Source: Jatrophihabitans sp035642535
GTDB lineage: Bacteria; Actinomycetota; Actinomycetes; Mycobacteriales; Jatrophihabitantaceae
Assembly (NCBI GenBank): GCA_035642535.1
Contig: DASQSE010000124.1
Coordinates: 85,228-149,227 of the forward strand
Direction of reading: 5' to 3'
Length of the DNA stretch: 64,000 nucleotides
Position 1 is the first letter of the stretch; each line of letters opens with the position of its first letter. The notes under the pieces were generated by a model. It saw only the letters and a program-made list of their open reading frames with translations. It searched no databases and had not been told where the DNA came from. Made by a program: the position numbers and the translations under genes. Shown piece after piece: positions 1 to 7,292 of the stretch.

Positions 1-289
1 CGCTCAGCCCGGCCAGGCCGTCCTCCCCCCAGCGGTACGCGCGCGACCGCGCCTGGTCATGCGTGAACGACGCCCAGGCGTCACCGCTCGTACTGACGTC
101 CTCCCGGACCGTCCCCCACTGCCGCTCACTGAGATACGGCCCCCAGCGGCGCCAGGGAACACCGCGCGTGTCCGCCGCCTCCAGACGCGCCCGCTCCGCC
201 CCCGTCGCGCTCGTTATGAGACCCAGAGCATGTGCGTGCGTAGCCGCGAGGTCAAGCGTGCCTCGGTCGCTTTGCGGGCCAATGGGCAA
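1..289 (-). CDS. GH63/MGH1-like glucosidase, N-terminal part only
   Basis: The minus strand encodes the N-terminus of an MGH1-like (GH63) glucosidase; the rest lies left of the window. The visible protein carries the conserved opening of this family, WRRWGPYLSERQWGTVRED, then a segment ending ARSRAYRWGEDGLAGLS. These enzymes hydrolyse alpha-glucosidic or mannosyl-glycerate type linkages in the cytoplasm; the substrate cannot be told from this fragment. No ATG or GTG lies in frame. The only canonical start I find is a TTG at 289, which leaves 64 bp to the divergent lysE-like gene. The family match is strong but the start is weak, and the first 20-25 codons may not be translated. Confidence 0.72.
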   Translation of the reverse strand, partial: MPIGPQSDRGTLDLAATHAHALGLITSATGAERARLEAADTRGVPWRRWGPYLSERQWGTVREDVSTSGDAWASFTHDQARSRAYRWGEDGLAGLS

Positions 290-353
290 GTTGCGGCCTG
301 ATCGCGGAGTAATGCAGTGCGGCCCGGTGCGCGAACTCGTAACAATCGGCGTC

Positions 354-1001
354 ATGTTGATCTCCTCCGGCGCCGCGCTGGGCATGGCGCTCACGGCGCT
401 GGGCATGGTCCTCACGCCGGGCCCCAACATGATGTATCTCGTGTCGCGCAGCATCAGTCAGGGCCGTGGTGCGGGACTGATCTCGCTCGGCGGCACGGTC
501 CTCGGGTTCGTGGCGTACATGACGCTGGCCAACCTGGGGCTGGCGGTCGTCTTCGTCGTGGTGCCCTGGCTATACGTCGGGTTCAAGGCCGCCGGCGCCG
601 CCTATCTCGGCTACCTCGCCTGGCAGGCGTTGCGGCCGGGCGGCCGCGGTCTGTTCGAACCGGGCGAGTTGCCGCGCGATCCGGCGTGGAAGCTGTTCCG
701 GATGGGCCTGATCACGAACCTGCTCAATCCCAAGGCCGCCGTCATGTATCTCGCGCTCATCCCGCAGTTCATCGACCCGGCCCGCGGTGATACTGCGCTG
801 CAGGGCTTCAACCTGGGCGGTATTCAGATTGCGGTGAGCATGATCGTCAACGCGCTGATCATCGTCGCCGCCGGGACCATCGCCGCCTTCGTCAAGCGGC
901 GACCCACCTGGGCATCCTGGCAACGCCGCATCACCGGAGGACTGCTCGGCGCAGTGACCGTGCTGCTCGCTCGTGAGGTCCCGGCGCGCGCTCGCGTGTG
1001 A
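354..1001 (+). CDS. LysE/RhtB-family amino-acid exporter
   Basis: A 215-residue inner-membrane protein of the LysE/RhtB family, which exports amino acids or small metabolites by proton exchange. The family signature is near the N-terminus (LTPGPNMMYLVSRS, residues about 21-34). Five to six hydrophobic segments follow, and the NLLNPKAAVMYLALIPQF block is typical of LysE. The ATG at 354 has little Shine-Dalgarno sequence; an in-frame ATG at 312 preceded by GGAG is an alternative that would add 14 residues. Length is normal for the family (about 205-215). It is divergent from the glucosidase gene and converges with the SDR gene only 10 bp downstream. The substrate is not predictable. Confidence 0.9.
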   Translation: MLISSGAALGMALTALGMVLTPGPNMMYLVSRSISQGRGAGLISLGGTVLGFVAYMTLANLGLAVVFVVVPWLYVGFKAAGAAYLGYLAWQALRPGGRGLFEPGELPRDPAWKLFRMGLITNLLNPKAAVMYLALIPQFIDPARGDTALQGFNLGGIQIAVSMIVNALIIVAAGTIAAFVKRRPTWASWQRRITGGLLGAVTVLLAREVPARARV

Positions 1002-1011
1002 CACCCGCGAA

Positions 1012-1596
1012 TCACCGTTCGTCGACGACGACGATGACGCCGCTCGGCGCGTCGAGCAGTGGCACGGTGCGGCGCGCGGCATCGGCAACGTGCACGCGTG
1101 GCTCCGGCGGCAGCGCGGCCTCGAAGTACGTGCCGGGTCCGTAGAACTGTCCGTAGCGCAGGACGACTCCACCGGCCGCGAGTACGGCGTGCTCGAACTC
1201 GTCGACGGCGGCCTGCCGCTCGGGCGGGAGACGCCACGCGATGCTCTGCGCGAGAAACCGGCGGGCGTTCGCGGCAGCGGCTGCGGCGAGCAGGATGCGG
1301 GTGCCCTCGGTGCGCATCCGGTCGTTGGCCGGGGCGGAATCCGGCAGGCGTGCGCCGTCGTCGGGCAGGTCGGTGAGTTGGTGCAGCACGACCTCGGGCT
1401 GGAATGCGACGACGGCGGCGCGCAGCGCTGCTGCGTCGAACACGTCGCACATCACCGGCTCGGCGCCGAGTTCGCGGAGCCGTGCCGCCTTCGACGGCGT
1501 GCGCGTCATGCCGGCGACGTCGTGTCCGTCGGCGACCAGGAGCGGGATCAGCAGCTGCCCGATCACTCCGCTCGCGCCGGCCAGGAAGACTCGCAT
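1012..1596 (-). CDS. NAD(P)-dependent epimerase/SDR, apparently C-terminally short
   Basis: A 194-residue Rossmann-fold protein of the extended/atypical SDR (NAD-dependent epimerase) type. The nucleotide-binding GxxGxxG is at residues 7-13 (GASGVIG), and the ELGAEPVMCDVFD segment matches the usual strand after the dinucleotide-binding helix. Relatives are usually near 280-300 residues. This one stops right after the APSGVIVVVDER strand, so the C-terminal substrate-binding part seems to be missing. The usual Tyr-x-x-x-Lys catalytic pair is also not evident. Its 3' end abuts the convergent lysE-like gene, so the truncation may be an old rearrangement. It is last in the leftward run that starts with the MocR gene. 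Function unassigned; it may be a decaying gene. Confidence 0.8.
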   Translation of the reverse strand: MRVFLAGASGVIGQLLIPLLVADGHDVAGMTRTPSKAARLRELGAEPVMCDVFDAAALRAAVVAFQPEVVLHQLTDLPDDGARLPDSAPANDRMRTEGTRILLAAAAAANARRFLAQSIAWRLPPERQAAVDEFEHAVLAAGGVVLRYGQFYGPGTYFEAALPPEPRVHVADAARRTVPLLDAPSGVIVVVDER

Positions 1597-1622
1597 GGCT
1601 GCTCCTCCGGGGTGTACGGGTT

Positions 1623-2045
1623 TCAGCGAGCGCCGCCGAATACCGTGTCGGACGCATAGAGCGTGTCCATGTACTCCCGCACCGCATGGATCTTCCCGCC
1701 GCGAATGGTGAACACGCCGATGCAGTCGTTCTCGTACGGCCGGCCGTCACGGGTGCGGGCACGACTTGTCCACTGCAGGACGGCGCGCTCACCTTCGGAA
1801 GTCAGCCCGGTGATCTCCAGCTGGACGGAGCCAGGCTCGTAGTGCGACAGCGCCGTGGCGAGGAAGTCGTTGAGGATCGCGTCGCGTCCCGTCCAGGTGC
1901 CGGAGATCGGCAGGTCGCCGGCGGCCAGCGTCCAAGTGGCGTCCGCGGCGAACAGGTCGCGGACGGTCGGCTCGTCGCCGGCTTGCACCGCTGACACGTA
2001 TTGCTGGAGTACGGACGCGCTGTCCGTCCCGATCGTTCTGGTCAT
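1623..2045 (-). CDS. SnoaL/NTF2-like protein
   Basis: A 140-residue protein with the features of SnoaL-like members of the NTF2-like superfamily: an N-terminal helix (VLQQYVSAVQAGD), the block VRDLFAADATWTLAAGD, and a C-terminal half with a GRPYENDCIGVFTIRGGKIHAVREYMDT strand pair. Such alpha+beta cone proteins act as small isomerases, cyclases or hydrolases, or as ligand-binding subunits; the substrate is unknown. The tautomerase gene ends 10 bp upstream, so the two are probably co-transcribed with the SDR. Length is normal (130-150). Confidence 0.85.
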   Translation of the reverse strand: MTRTIGTDSASVLQQYVSAVQAGDEPTVRDLFAADATWTLAAGDLPISGTWTGRDAILNDFLATALSHYEPGSVQLEITGLTSEGERAVLQWTSRARTRDGRPYENDCIGVFTIRGGKIHAVREYMDTLYASDTVFGGAR

Positions 2046-2055
2046 CGTCGTAGTC

Positions 2056-2238
2056 CTACTTGTCGGCGGTCAGCACGCCGCCCTGGCCCCAGCTGTCGGC
2101 AGGCGTCTCCTGGATCCAGACCTGCACACTGTCGGCCGGCACGCCGAGGGCATCGACGAACGCATCTGTGATGCGGGTGACCAGGTCGCGCTTCAACTCG
2201 ACGCTTCGTGGTCCTTGCAGGACGGTGACGGTTGGCAT
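2056..2238 (-). CDS. 4-oxalocrotonate tautomerase-family protein
   Basis: A 60-residue tautomerase-superfamily monomer, the size of classical 4-OT. After removal of Met the N-terminus is Pro-Thr-Val-Thr-Val, so Pro1 would be the general base. The rest (KRDLVTRITDAFVDALGVPADSVQVWIQETPADSW) follows the 4-OT beta-alpha-beta pattern with an oligomerisation-prone C-terminus. I chose the ATG at 2238 because only this start exposes the catalytic proline; the frame upstream is open but not coding-like. It lies between the LysR and SnoaL genes in a probable operon. Family members interconvert keto-enol dienoates or dehalogenate; the substrate is not predictable. Confidence 0.88.
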   Translation of the reverse strand: MPTVTVLQGPRSVELKRDLVTRITDAFVDALGVPADSVQVWIQETPADSWGQGGVLTADK

Positions 2239-2339
2239 AACAGCCTCCGGATCGGTGTACGTCGACGGCAACTTGCCGTCACAGCCCATTCGACCCGCCG
2301 ACGGCCCCGCGATCGAGACGCAGTTCGGACTTGCAGCGA

Positions 2340-3239
2340 TCACGATCCGTGATCGTCCGACTCGGCCGCCGCGCAGGCGCGCAACAGCGGCGCGACCTGG
2401 CGCGATGTCGCATCGGCCGGGACAGCCAGCGCGGTCGGCATGATCAGGGCGGGCTCGGTCGGGAGGAATGCCACCAGTGGCTGATGCAGCGTCTGGGCCA
2501 ACGGCTCGTAGACCACCGTCCAACTCGGCGCTCCGGAGCCGACCGCCGCGATCAAATCCTGCAGGGAGCCAAGCGTGCCACCGGGCACGGGCGTGAACCC
2601 GGCCGCCGCGCACGTCCCCAGCACGAGGTCGACCAGCGGCGGATTCAGCCGACGCGGTACGAGGCGCAGCGGCATCGTCGCCAACTCGGCCAGCCTGATC
2701 GGCTCGTCCGCGGCCCGATACTGCGCGGCCGGCAGCACCGCCAGCAGCCGATCGCGCCACACCTCGATCAGTTCGACGCCGGGCGCCGAGGTGACGCCAC
2801 GAACGAACGCCGCGTCCAACTGGCCGCCGGCGACCCGCTCCAGGCGGGCCCGGGTCGGCACGCTGACCAGCTCCGTCGACGTGGTCGGCAGCAACTCGCC
2901 CAGCGCCTGCAGTACCCGGTTCAACCGGTTTCCAAGGCCGGTGCTGCTGCCGAGCCGCAGGGTTCGCGACGCAGCGGTCATGGCTGGGTCGGCGGCGACG
3001 CCGCGCGCGCGTTCGGCCGCGGCAAGCACCGCGCGCGCCTCAGGCAGGAACCGGCCACCCGCTGGTGTCAAGCGCAGCGTCCGGCTCGATCGGTCGAACA
3101 GCCGCACGCCCAGTTCGCGTTCCAGCCGGGCGACTTGCTGACTTACGGCAGGCTGGCCGATCGACAAGGTGGCAGCGGCACGCCCGAAATGCATCTCCTC
3201 GGCCACCGCGACGAAGTACTCGAGCTGGCGCAGCTCCAC
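2340..3239 (-). CDS. LysR-family transcriptional regulator
   Basis: A 299-residue LysR-type regulator of standard length. The N-terminal winged HTH (residues 1-60) has the hallmark spacing MELRQLEYFVAVAEE then GQPAVSQQVARLERELGVRLFDR. The linker RTLRLTPAGGRFL is followed by a periplasmic-binding-protein-like effector domain (residues 90-299). It is 7 bp downstream of the MocR gene on the same strand and precedes the tautomerase, SnoaL and SDR genes, which it may control. It has no divergent partner of its own, unlike many LysR genes, so the target is inferred only from neighbours. Confidence 0.93.
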   Translation of the reverse strand: MELRQLEYFVAVAEEMHFGRAAATLSIGQPAVSQQVARLERELGVRLFDRSSRTLRLTPAGGRFLPEARAVLAAAERARGVAADPAMTAASRTLRLGSSTGLGNRLNRVLQALGELLPTTSTELVSVPTRARLERVAGGQLDAAFVRGVTSAPGVELIEVWRDRLLAVLPAAQYRAADEPIRLAELATMPLRLVPRRLNPPLVDLVLGTCAAAGFTPVPGGTLGSLQDLIAAVGSGAPSWTVVYEPLAQTLHQPLVAFLPTEPALIMPTALAVPADATSRQVAPLLRACAAAESDDHGS

Positions 3240-3246
3240 TGGTCGC

Positions 3247-4641
3247 TCAACGCCTCAGCATGCGGCGCAGCACGCGCTCGAGCAGTGCGACCGCTGCGGG
3301 ATAGGCGCGTTCGCTCGGCTTGGAGAAGCCGATCAACAGCCCGGGCCGGCGCTCGCGGTCCCCGTGCCAGTGAGCGGCCAGCCCTTCGACAGCGAGGCCC
3401 TCGGCAGCGGCTGCCGCGACGACCTCCTCCTCGGTAGGCCCGTCGCTGGGCAGGCGGACGGCCGCCTGCAGTCCGGCAGCAACGCCTGCGACGAGACCCG
3501 GTCCGATCCGCTCGAGCGCTTCGACGAGCAGATCGCGGCGGCGCCGGTAGCGCAGCCGCATGGTCCGGATGTGCCGGTCGTAGGCGTGACTCGTGATCAT
3601 CTCCGCGAGGGCGAGCTGCGTGATCGTCGGCGCCGCGAGGTTGGTGCGCAGCTTGACCTCGACCACCGCGTCGGTGAATCGGTCGGGGAGCACCATCCAG
3701 CCCAGGCGCAAGCCGGGGGCGAGAGTCTTGGAGGCGGTGCCGAGGTACGCGACGTGATCCGGAGCGGTTCCTTGCAGTGCGCCGATGGGCTGCCGGCCGT
3801 AGCGGAATTCGCCGTCGTAGTCGTCCTCGATGATCAGGCCGCCGCTGCCCCGCGCCCACGCGGTAATGGCCTGTCGGCGCGCGGGATGCAGGGTGACGCC
3901 GGTGGGGTACTGGTGCGCGGGGGTCACCAGGACTGAGTCGGCTGCGGCCAACTGGTCGGTGCGCGCGCCGAGTTCGTCGACCGGCGCGGCCACGATGCGC
4001 TGGCCGGCTCCGCGGGCCACCGGCCGGTGCATGACGAAACCCGGATCCTCCATCGCGATCGTCGTGTGACCGGAGTCGGCGAGCGCGGTGCACAGCAGGA
4101 ACAGCGCTTCGGTGCAGCCAGCCGTGATGACGACTCGCGACGGCGTCACGTCGACGCCGCGGGTGCGGGCGAGGTAGTCGGCGAGCGCAGTTCGCAGCTC
4201 CGAACGGCCGCGGACGTCGCTGTACCCGAACGCGCTCGTCGGCGCCTTCGCGACCGCCTGCCGGGTGGCGCGCAGCCACGCCGCGGCGGGGAAGGACGTG
4301 ACGTCCGGCGTGCCGGGGCGCAGGTCCATCCGCACGCCTCGCGGCCGCGGCCGCTCCGCCGCGGCCTCGGTGACCGGTCCGAGATCGGCCACCTGCGTCC
4401 CGACTCCTCGCCTGCTCAGCAGGTACCCCTCGGCGACCAGCTGGTCGTAGGCGGCGACGACCGTGCCCCGGGCGACGCCGAGATCGTGGGCGAGCGTCCG
4501 CGTCGACGGCAGCATCGTGCCCGCGGCCAACCGGCGAGTCTGTATCGCGGCGCGCAGGCTGTTCTCGAGGCCGCTCCGCTGCCCGCTGTCGGTCCGCTCG
4601 AGGTGCAGATCGAGCCCGGCAGTGGTCCAAGGAATTGTCAT
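3247..4641 (-). CDS. MocR/PdxR-like PLP-dependent transcriptional regulator
   Basis: A 464-residue GntR-aminotransferase fusion (MocR family). A GntR-type winged HTH spans residues 25-85 (LPSTRTLAHDLGVARGTVVAAYDQL). A fold-type I aminotransferase domain spans about 105-464 with the PLP lysine at K305 (YLGTASKTLAPGLRLGW) and the PLP aspartate in IIEDDYDGEF. These proteins sense PLP, GABA or related amines and control a divergent gene. Here the gene faces the AhpD-like gene across 48 bp, so that gene is the likeliest target. It heads a leftward run of five genes. Length is standard. Confidence 0.93.
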   Translation of the reverse strand: MTIPWTTAGLDLHLERTDSGQRSGLENSLRAAIQTRRLAAGTMLPSTRTLAHDLGVARGTVVAAYDQLVAEGYLLSRRGVGTQVADLGPVTEAAAERPRPRGVRMDLRPGTPDVTSFPAAAWLRATRQAVAKAPTSAFGYSDVRGRSELRTALADYLARTRGVDVTPSRVVITAGCTEALFLLCTALADSGHTTIAMEDPGFVMHRPVARGAGQRIVAAPVDELGARTDQLAAADSVLVTPAHQYPTGVTLHPARRQAITAWARGSGGLIIEDDYDGEFRYGRQPIGALQGTAPDHVAYLGTASKTLAPGLRLGWMVLPDRFTDAVVEVKLRTNLAAPTITQLALAEMITSHAYDRHIRTMRLRYRRRRDLLVEALERIGPGLVAGVAAGLQAAVRLPSDGPTEEEVVAAAAAEGLAVEGLAAHWHGDRERRPGLLIGFSKPSERAYPAAVALLERVLRRMLRR

Positions 4642-4689
4642 CGGATTGGACCTTACCGCTGATCCACCGCCCGTTTAGCGTCACTTCTC

Positions 4690-5166
4690 GTGAATGCGCG
4701 CGCCATCGAATCGGACCGGGTCGTCCCGCTGCGCAGGCTCGCGCTCGACGCCGAGTTCCCCGCGGCGCGCAAGGCACTGGACGCGTTGGAAGCGATCGTC
4801 CACAAGACCGACCTGGAGCCCAGCCTGCGTGAACTCGTCCGGCTGCGCGTGTCGCAGCTGAACGGGTGCGCGTTCTGCGTGGACGTCCACAGCCGCGACG
4901 CGATGGGGCACGGCGAGACCGAACGGCGAATCTTCGCCGTGCCCGTCTGGCGGGAGACGCCGTTCTTCTCGGCGCGGGAACGAGCCGCGCTCGAACTCGC
5001 CGAAGCGATGACCCGGCTCGCCGACCGTGGCGTACCGGACGAGACGTTCGAGCGCGCAGCCGAGGTCTTCACCCGACACGAACTGGCCGAGCTGATCTGG
5101 GTGATCACGGTGGTCAACGCGTGGAACCGCCTCGGCGCCACCACCCGGGCCTGGCCTCTCAACTGA
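4690..5166 (+). CDS. AhpD/carboxymuconolactone-decarboxylase-family protein
   Basis: A 158-residue member of the AhpD-like/CMD family. It has the redox motif C60-x-x-C63 with H67 (GCAFCVDVHSRDA) and a helical remainder. The Cys pair plus His is the signature of peroxidase-type AhpD-like proteins, as opposed to true CMD decarboxylases. The likely role is hydroperoxide or thiol-linked detoxification in the cytoplasm. It is divergent from the MocR regulator, which suggests direct control, and it is followed 57 bp later by the WhiB7-like gene. Start is ATG at 4690; length is normal for the family. Confidence 0.9.
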   Translation: MNARAIESDRVVPLRRLALDAEFPAARKALDALEAIVHKTDLEPSLRELVRLRVSQLNGCAFCVDVHSRDAMGHGETERRIFAVPVWRETPFFSARERAALELAEAMTRLADRGVPDETFERAAEVFTRHELAELIWVITVVNAWNRLGATTRAWPLN

Positions 5167-5223
5167 CTCCGCGGCGGCACCCGATGTACCCGCTGCGCGA
5201 TACGCACCAGCAAGGAGACTTCA

Positions 5224-5637
5224 GTGAACTACTCGGACAAGCGTCCGGCCGCATCCGTTCTCGCCACCGGCTCGGTCCGCAGGACGGGCCACCTCACCGG
5301 CCGGCCCGGCGACCGAGAGGCGATAGACGGCATCGGCAAGCGCGCCCCGCTCGACCTGCCCTGCCACCGGCACGACCCGAATCTCTGGTTCGCCGAGGCA
5401 CCGCACGAACTGGAATTCGCGAAGGCGCTGTGTCGCCCGTGCCCGGTGCGGCAGGCGTGCCTGGCAGGCGCGCTGCGCCGCAAGGAGCCGTCCGGCGTGT
5501 GGGGCGGTGAGATCGTGATCGCGGGCCGCGTCGTGCCCCGCAAGCGCCCGCGTGGCCGACCGCGCAAGGACGCGTCCACGACGCTGCCCGGTGTGAGTTA
5601 CGGGCGGGTGAGCGCGGAGCCGCTCCCTCCCTTGTGA
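5224..5637 (+). CDS. whiB7: WhiB7-like iron-sulfur transcription factor
   Basis: A 137-residue WhiB-family protein. The four [4Fe-4S] ligands are C47, C70, C73 and C79. The GVWGGE turn (91-96) contacts the primary sigma factor in this family, and a C-terminal AT-hook RKRPRGRPRK (106-115) is diagnostic of WhiB7. WhiB7 activates intrinsic antibiotic-resistance and redox genes together with sigma-A. The start is GTG at 5224 with AAGGAG 6 bp upstream. Only 57 bp separate it from the previous gene, so the long attenuating leader known from mycobacterial whiB7 has no room unless it overlaps that gene. Its TGA stop lies inside palindromic repeat copy 1. Confidence 0.9.
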   Translation: MNYSDKRPAASVLATGSVRRTGHLTGRPGDREAIDGIGKRAPLDLPCHRHDPNLWFAEAPHELEFAKALCRPCPVRQACLAGALRRKEPSGVWGGEIVIAGRVVPRKRPRGRPRKDASTTLPGVSYGRVSAEPLPPL

Positions 5638-5686
5638 TCAACAGGGCCGGAACGTCGCCTGATTACGGTTCGGCCCTGTTGATCAC
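5634..5686 (+). repeat. Dispersed palindrome family, copy 1
   Basis: An intergenic palindrome of 53 bp. The left arm GTGATCAACAGGGCCG pairs perfectly with CGGCCCTGTTGATCAC on the right; the centre CGTCGCCTGATTACGG is shared with other copies. Outside the arms CCCTCCC faces GGGAGGG, which extends the potential stem with a 2-nt bulge. The whiB7 stop codon (5635-5637) is inside the left arm. Four related copies occur in this window (6209, 21389, 28342, 62132). Confidence 0.93.
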
Positions 5687-5835
5687 GGGAGGGGCGGAGC
5701 GAAGTTCCGCAGCAGGGCCGTTTGTCTCACCTTGCCTGGTGGCTTTCGGACTCTTGCACGCGGACGAGGTCGGCGCTGTGCTGAATGGGTAGCGGTCCAC
5801 CAAGGGCGGCCACACCGCGTGGACGGGAGACAAAC

Positions 5836-6192
5836 ATGTCTGCGACGACCCTTGCCGGAACGACGGTCCAACTCGACGAGGACGGCCACTTGGCCAAGCC
5901 CGAACTGTGGCGCGAGGAGATGGCCGTCGAACTCGCCGCCCGAGCGGGCATCCAGGAGCTGACCGACGAGCACTGGCGGGTCATCCGGTTCGTGCGCCAG
6001 CGCTATCTGGACGATGAGCGCCCACCGAGCTGCCGGATCATCGCCAAGCATTGCGACATTACGGGCCGGGAACTCTTCCGGCTCTTCCCGCGGCGACGTC
6101 CGGTCACGCTCGCCGCGAACATCGCCGGCGTTCCGGCACCACGGACGTACTTCGGCGGATGCGGCGTCAACAGCTTGTCCCGCTGGAGGTAG
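5836..6192 (+). CDS. DsrC/TusE-family sulfur-relay protein
   Basis: A 118-residue DsrC/TusE/DsvC-family protein, recognised from DEDGHLAKPELWREEMAVELA, the helix DEHWRVIRFVRQRYLD, and RELFRLFPRRRP...ANIAGVP. DsrC-type proteins carry sulfur on C-terminal cysteines. The usual ACKIAG cysteine (CysB) is Ala94 here. A single Cys (C109, FGGCGVN) stands near the C-terminus and nine more residues follow it, where canonical members end within 1-2 residues. It is therefore TusE-like (one Cys) with an unusual tail; C66 and C73 are extra. No dsrAB or tus genes are nearby. GGGAGA precedes the ATG at 5836, and the gene sits alone between repeat copies 1 and 2. Confidence 0.82.
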   Translation: MSATTLAGTTVQLDEDGHLAKPELWREEMAVELAARAGIQELTDEHWRVIRFVRQRYLDDERPPSCRIIAKHCDITGRELFRLFPRRRPVTLAANIAGVPAPRTYFGGCGVNSLSRWR

Positions 6193-6208
6193 TGCCCCCA
6201 CCTCTCGA

Positions 6209-6259
6209 TGATCAACAGGCCCGAGACGTTGCCTGATGACGGTTCAGCCCTGTTGATCA
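6209..6259 (+). repeat. Dispersed palindrome family, copy 2
   Basis: A 51-bp palindrome 17 bp after the DsrC-like stop codon. Its outer arms are TGATCAACAGG and CCTGTTGATCA, with centre ACGTTGCCTGATGACGG. The reverse complement of copy 3 matches this copy almost base for base, including GAGACGT and GGTTCAGCC. C-rich then G-rich flanks (CCCCACCTC / GGGGAGGG) lie outside the arms, as in copy 1. Confidence 0.92.
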
Positions 6260-6417
6260 GGGGAGGGAGTGGGCGCCGACACCGCCATCGCGACGCGCGC
6301 GGGGATCGTCGGCGGACGGGCCATTCGTGCGCTTCGGGCCGGGGCTTTGGCCCGTTCCGGCCATCCGGTCCGCGGAACACACTGGCCGCAGGGACTCGGA
6401 CACCGAAGAAGGCACTC

Positions 6418-7230
6418 ATGCCAGACGACCCGGGCGCGCGGCGTGAGATCGAGGCCGCCACGGACCTGGTGATTCGGCGCGCCGCGGCATCGGACGTCGC
6501 AGCGATCGCAAGGCTGTACGGACGGATCTCTGCGCCTTCCTTCGCGGCCCGATTCATGACCGAACGGACGACCTCGACGCCGCTTCTGGAGCTTGCCGCG
6601 TTCGAAGCCGATCGCGGCGACGTCGTGCTGGTTGCCGTCCTCGCCTCCGACCCGGCGCGGGCGATCGCCGAGGCCCGGTACATGCCCACCGGCGACGGCG
6701 TTGCCGAGTTCTCGATCGTCGTCGACGACGCGGCGCAGGGGCAGGGCGTAGGCCGGCGGATGATGGCCCAGCTGGTGCGCGAGGCCGAGCACCGGGGACT
6801 GGACCGGCTCTCCGCGTATGTGCTGACCGACAACGCCCGCATGCGGCGCTTGGTCGACGGACTGGGCTGGGCACTCGTTCGACCTTGCGAGTACGGCGTC
6901 CTCGAACTCGAGGTGTCGGCGCGCGGCGGGATGCCCGGTTGGCCGGAGGACGGCCGGCGGCGGGTGCTGGTGGAGAGCAGCAGTCACTTCGACAGCCCGA
7001 CGGTGGCCCGGTTGCGTGCCGGCGGTGCAGTCGTGCGGCGTTGCCTGGGACCCATGCCCGCGTCAGCAGGCCCGACCGGCACGCAGTGCCCGCTCGTCAC
7101 AGCGGGCGCGTGCCGGCTGGCAGAACAGGCGGACGACATCATCTGCTCGCTGCGTGGCGACGACTACGCAGCGATCCTCGCCGAGCACCGCCGTCGCTGG
7201 CCCGACCGGCTCCGCGTCGACGGCGGGTAG
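6418..7230 (+). CDS. GNAT acetyltransferase with an extra C-terminal domain
   Basis: A 270-residue protein. Residues about 18-160 form a GNAT domain: it opens VIRRAAASDVAAIARLYG, has the acetyl-CoA loop QGQGVGRRMM, and ends in NARMRRLVDGLGW. Such enzymes acetylate small molecules or protein lysines. Residues about 175-270 are an added domain (RRVLVESSSHFDSP ... CPLVTAGACRLAEQADDIICSL) with a receiver-like strand pattern and a Cys pair; I do not recognise a named family for it. The ATG at 6418 is preceded by GAAG. It is monocistronic, with repeat copy 2 upstream and a bidirectional hairpin downstream. Confidence 0.85.
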   Translation: MPDDPGARREIEAATDLVIRRAAASDVAAIARLYGRISAPSFAARFMTERTTSTPLLELAAFEADRGDVVLVAVLASDPARAIAEARYMPTGDGVAEFSIVVDDAAQGQGVGRRMMAQLVREAEHRGLDRLSAYVLTDNARMRRLVDGLGWALVRPCEYGVLELEVSARGGMPGWPEDGRRRVLVESSSHFDSPTVARLRAGGAVVRRCLGPMPASAGPTGTQCPLVTAGACRLAEQADDIICSLRGDDYAAILAEHRRRWPDRLRVDGG

Positions 7231-7242
7231 CAGGACGCCAAG

Positions 7243-7290
7243 GGGCCCCGGCCGCCAGAACGGCGACCGGGGCCCGCGCGCAGAGCGCGC
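7243..7290. terminator. Double hairpin between convergent genes
   Basis: Two adjacent hairpins lie in the 62-bp gap between the convergent GNAT and barbiturase genes. The first (7243-7275) pairs GGGCCCCGG with CCGGGGCCC around an AGAAC-containing loop. The second (7276-7290) is GCGCGC-AGA-GCGCGC. There is no T tract on either side, as is common in high-GC actinobacteria. The likely role is bidirectional termination or 3'-end protection. Confidence 0.75.
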
Positions 7291-7292
7291 TG

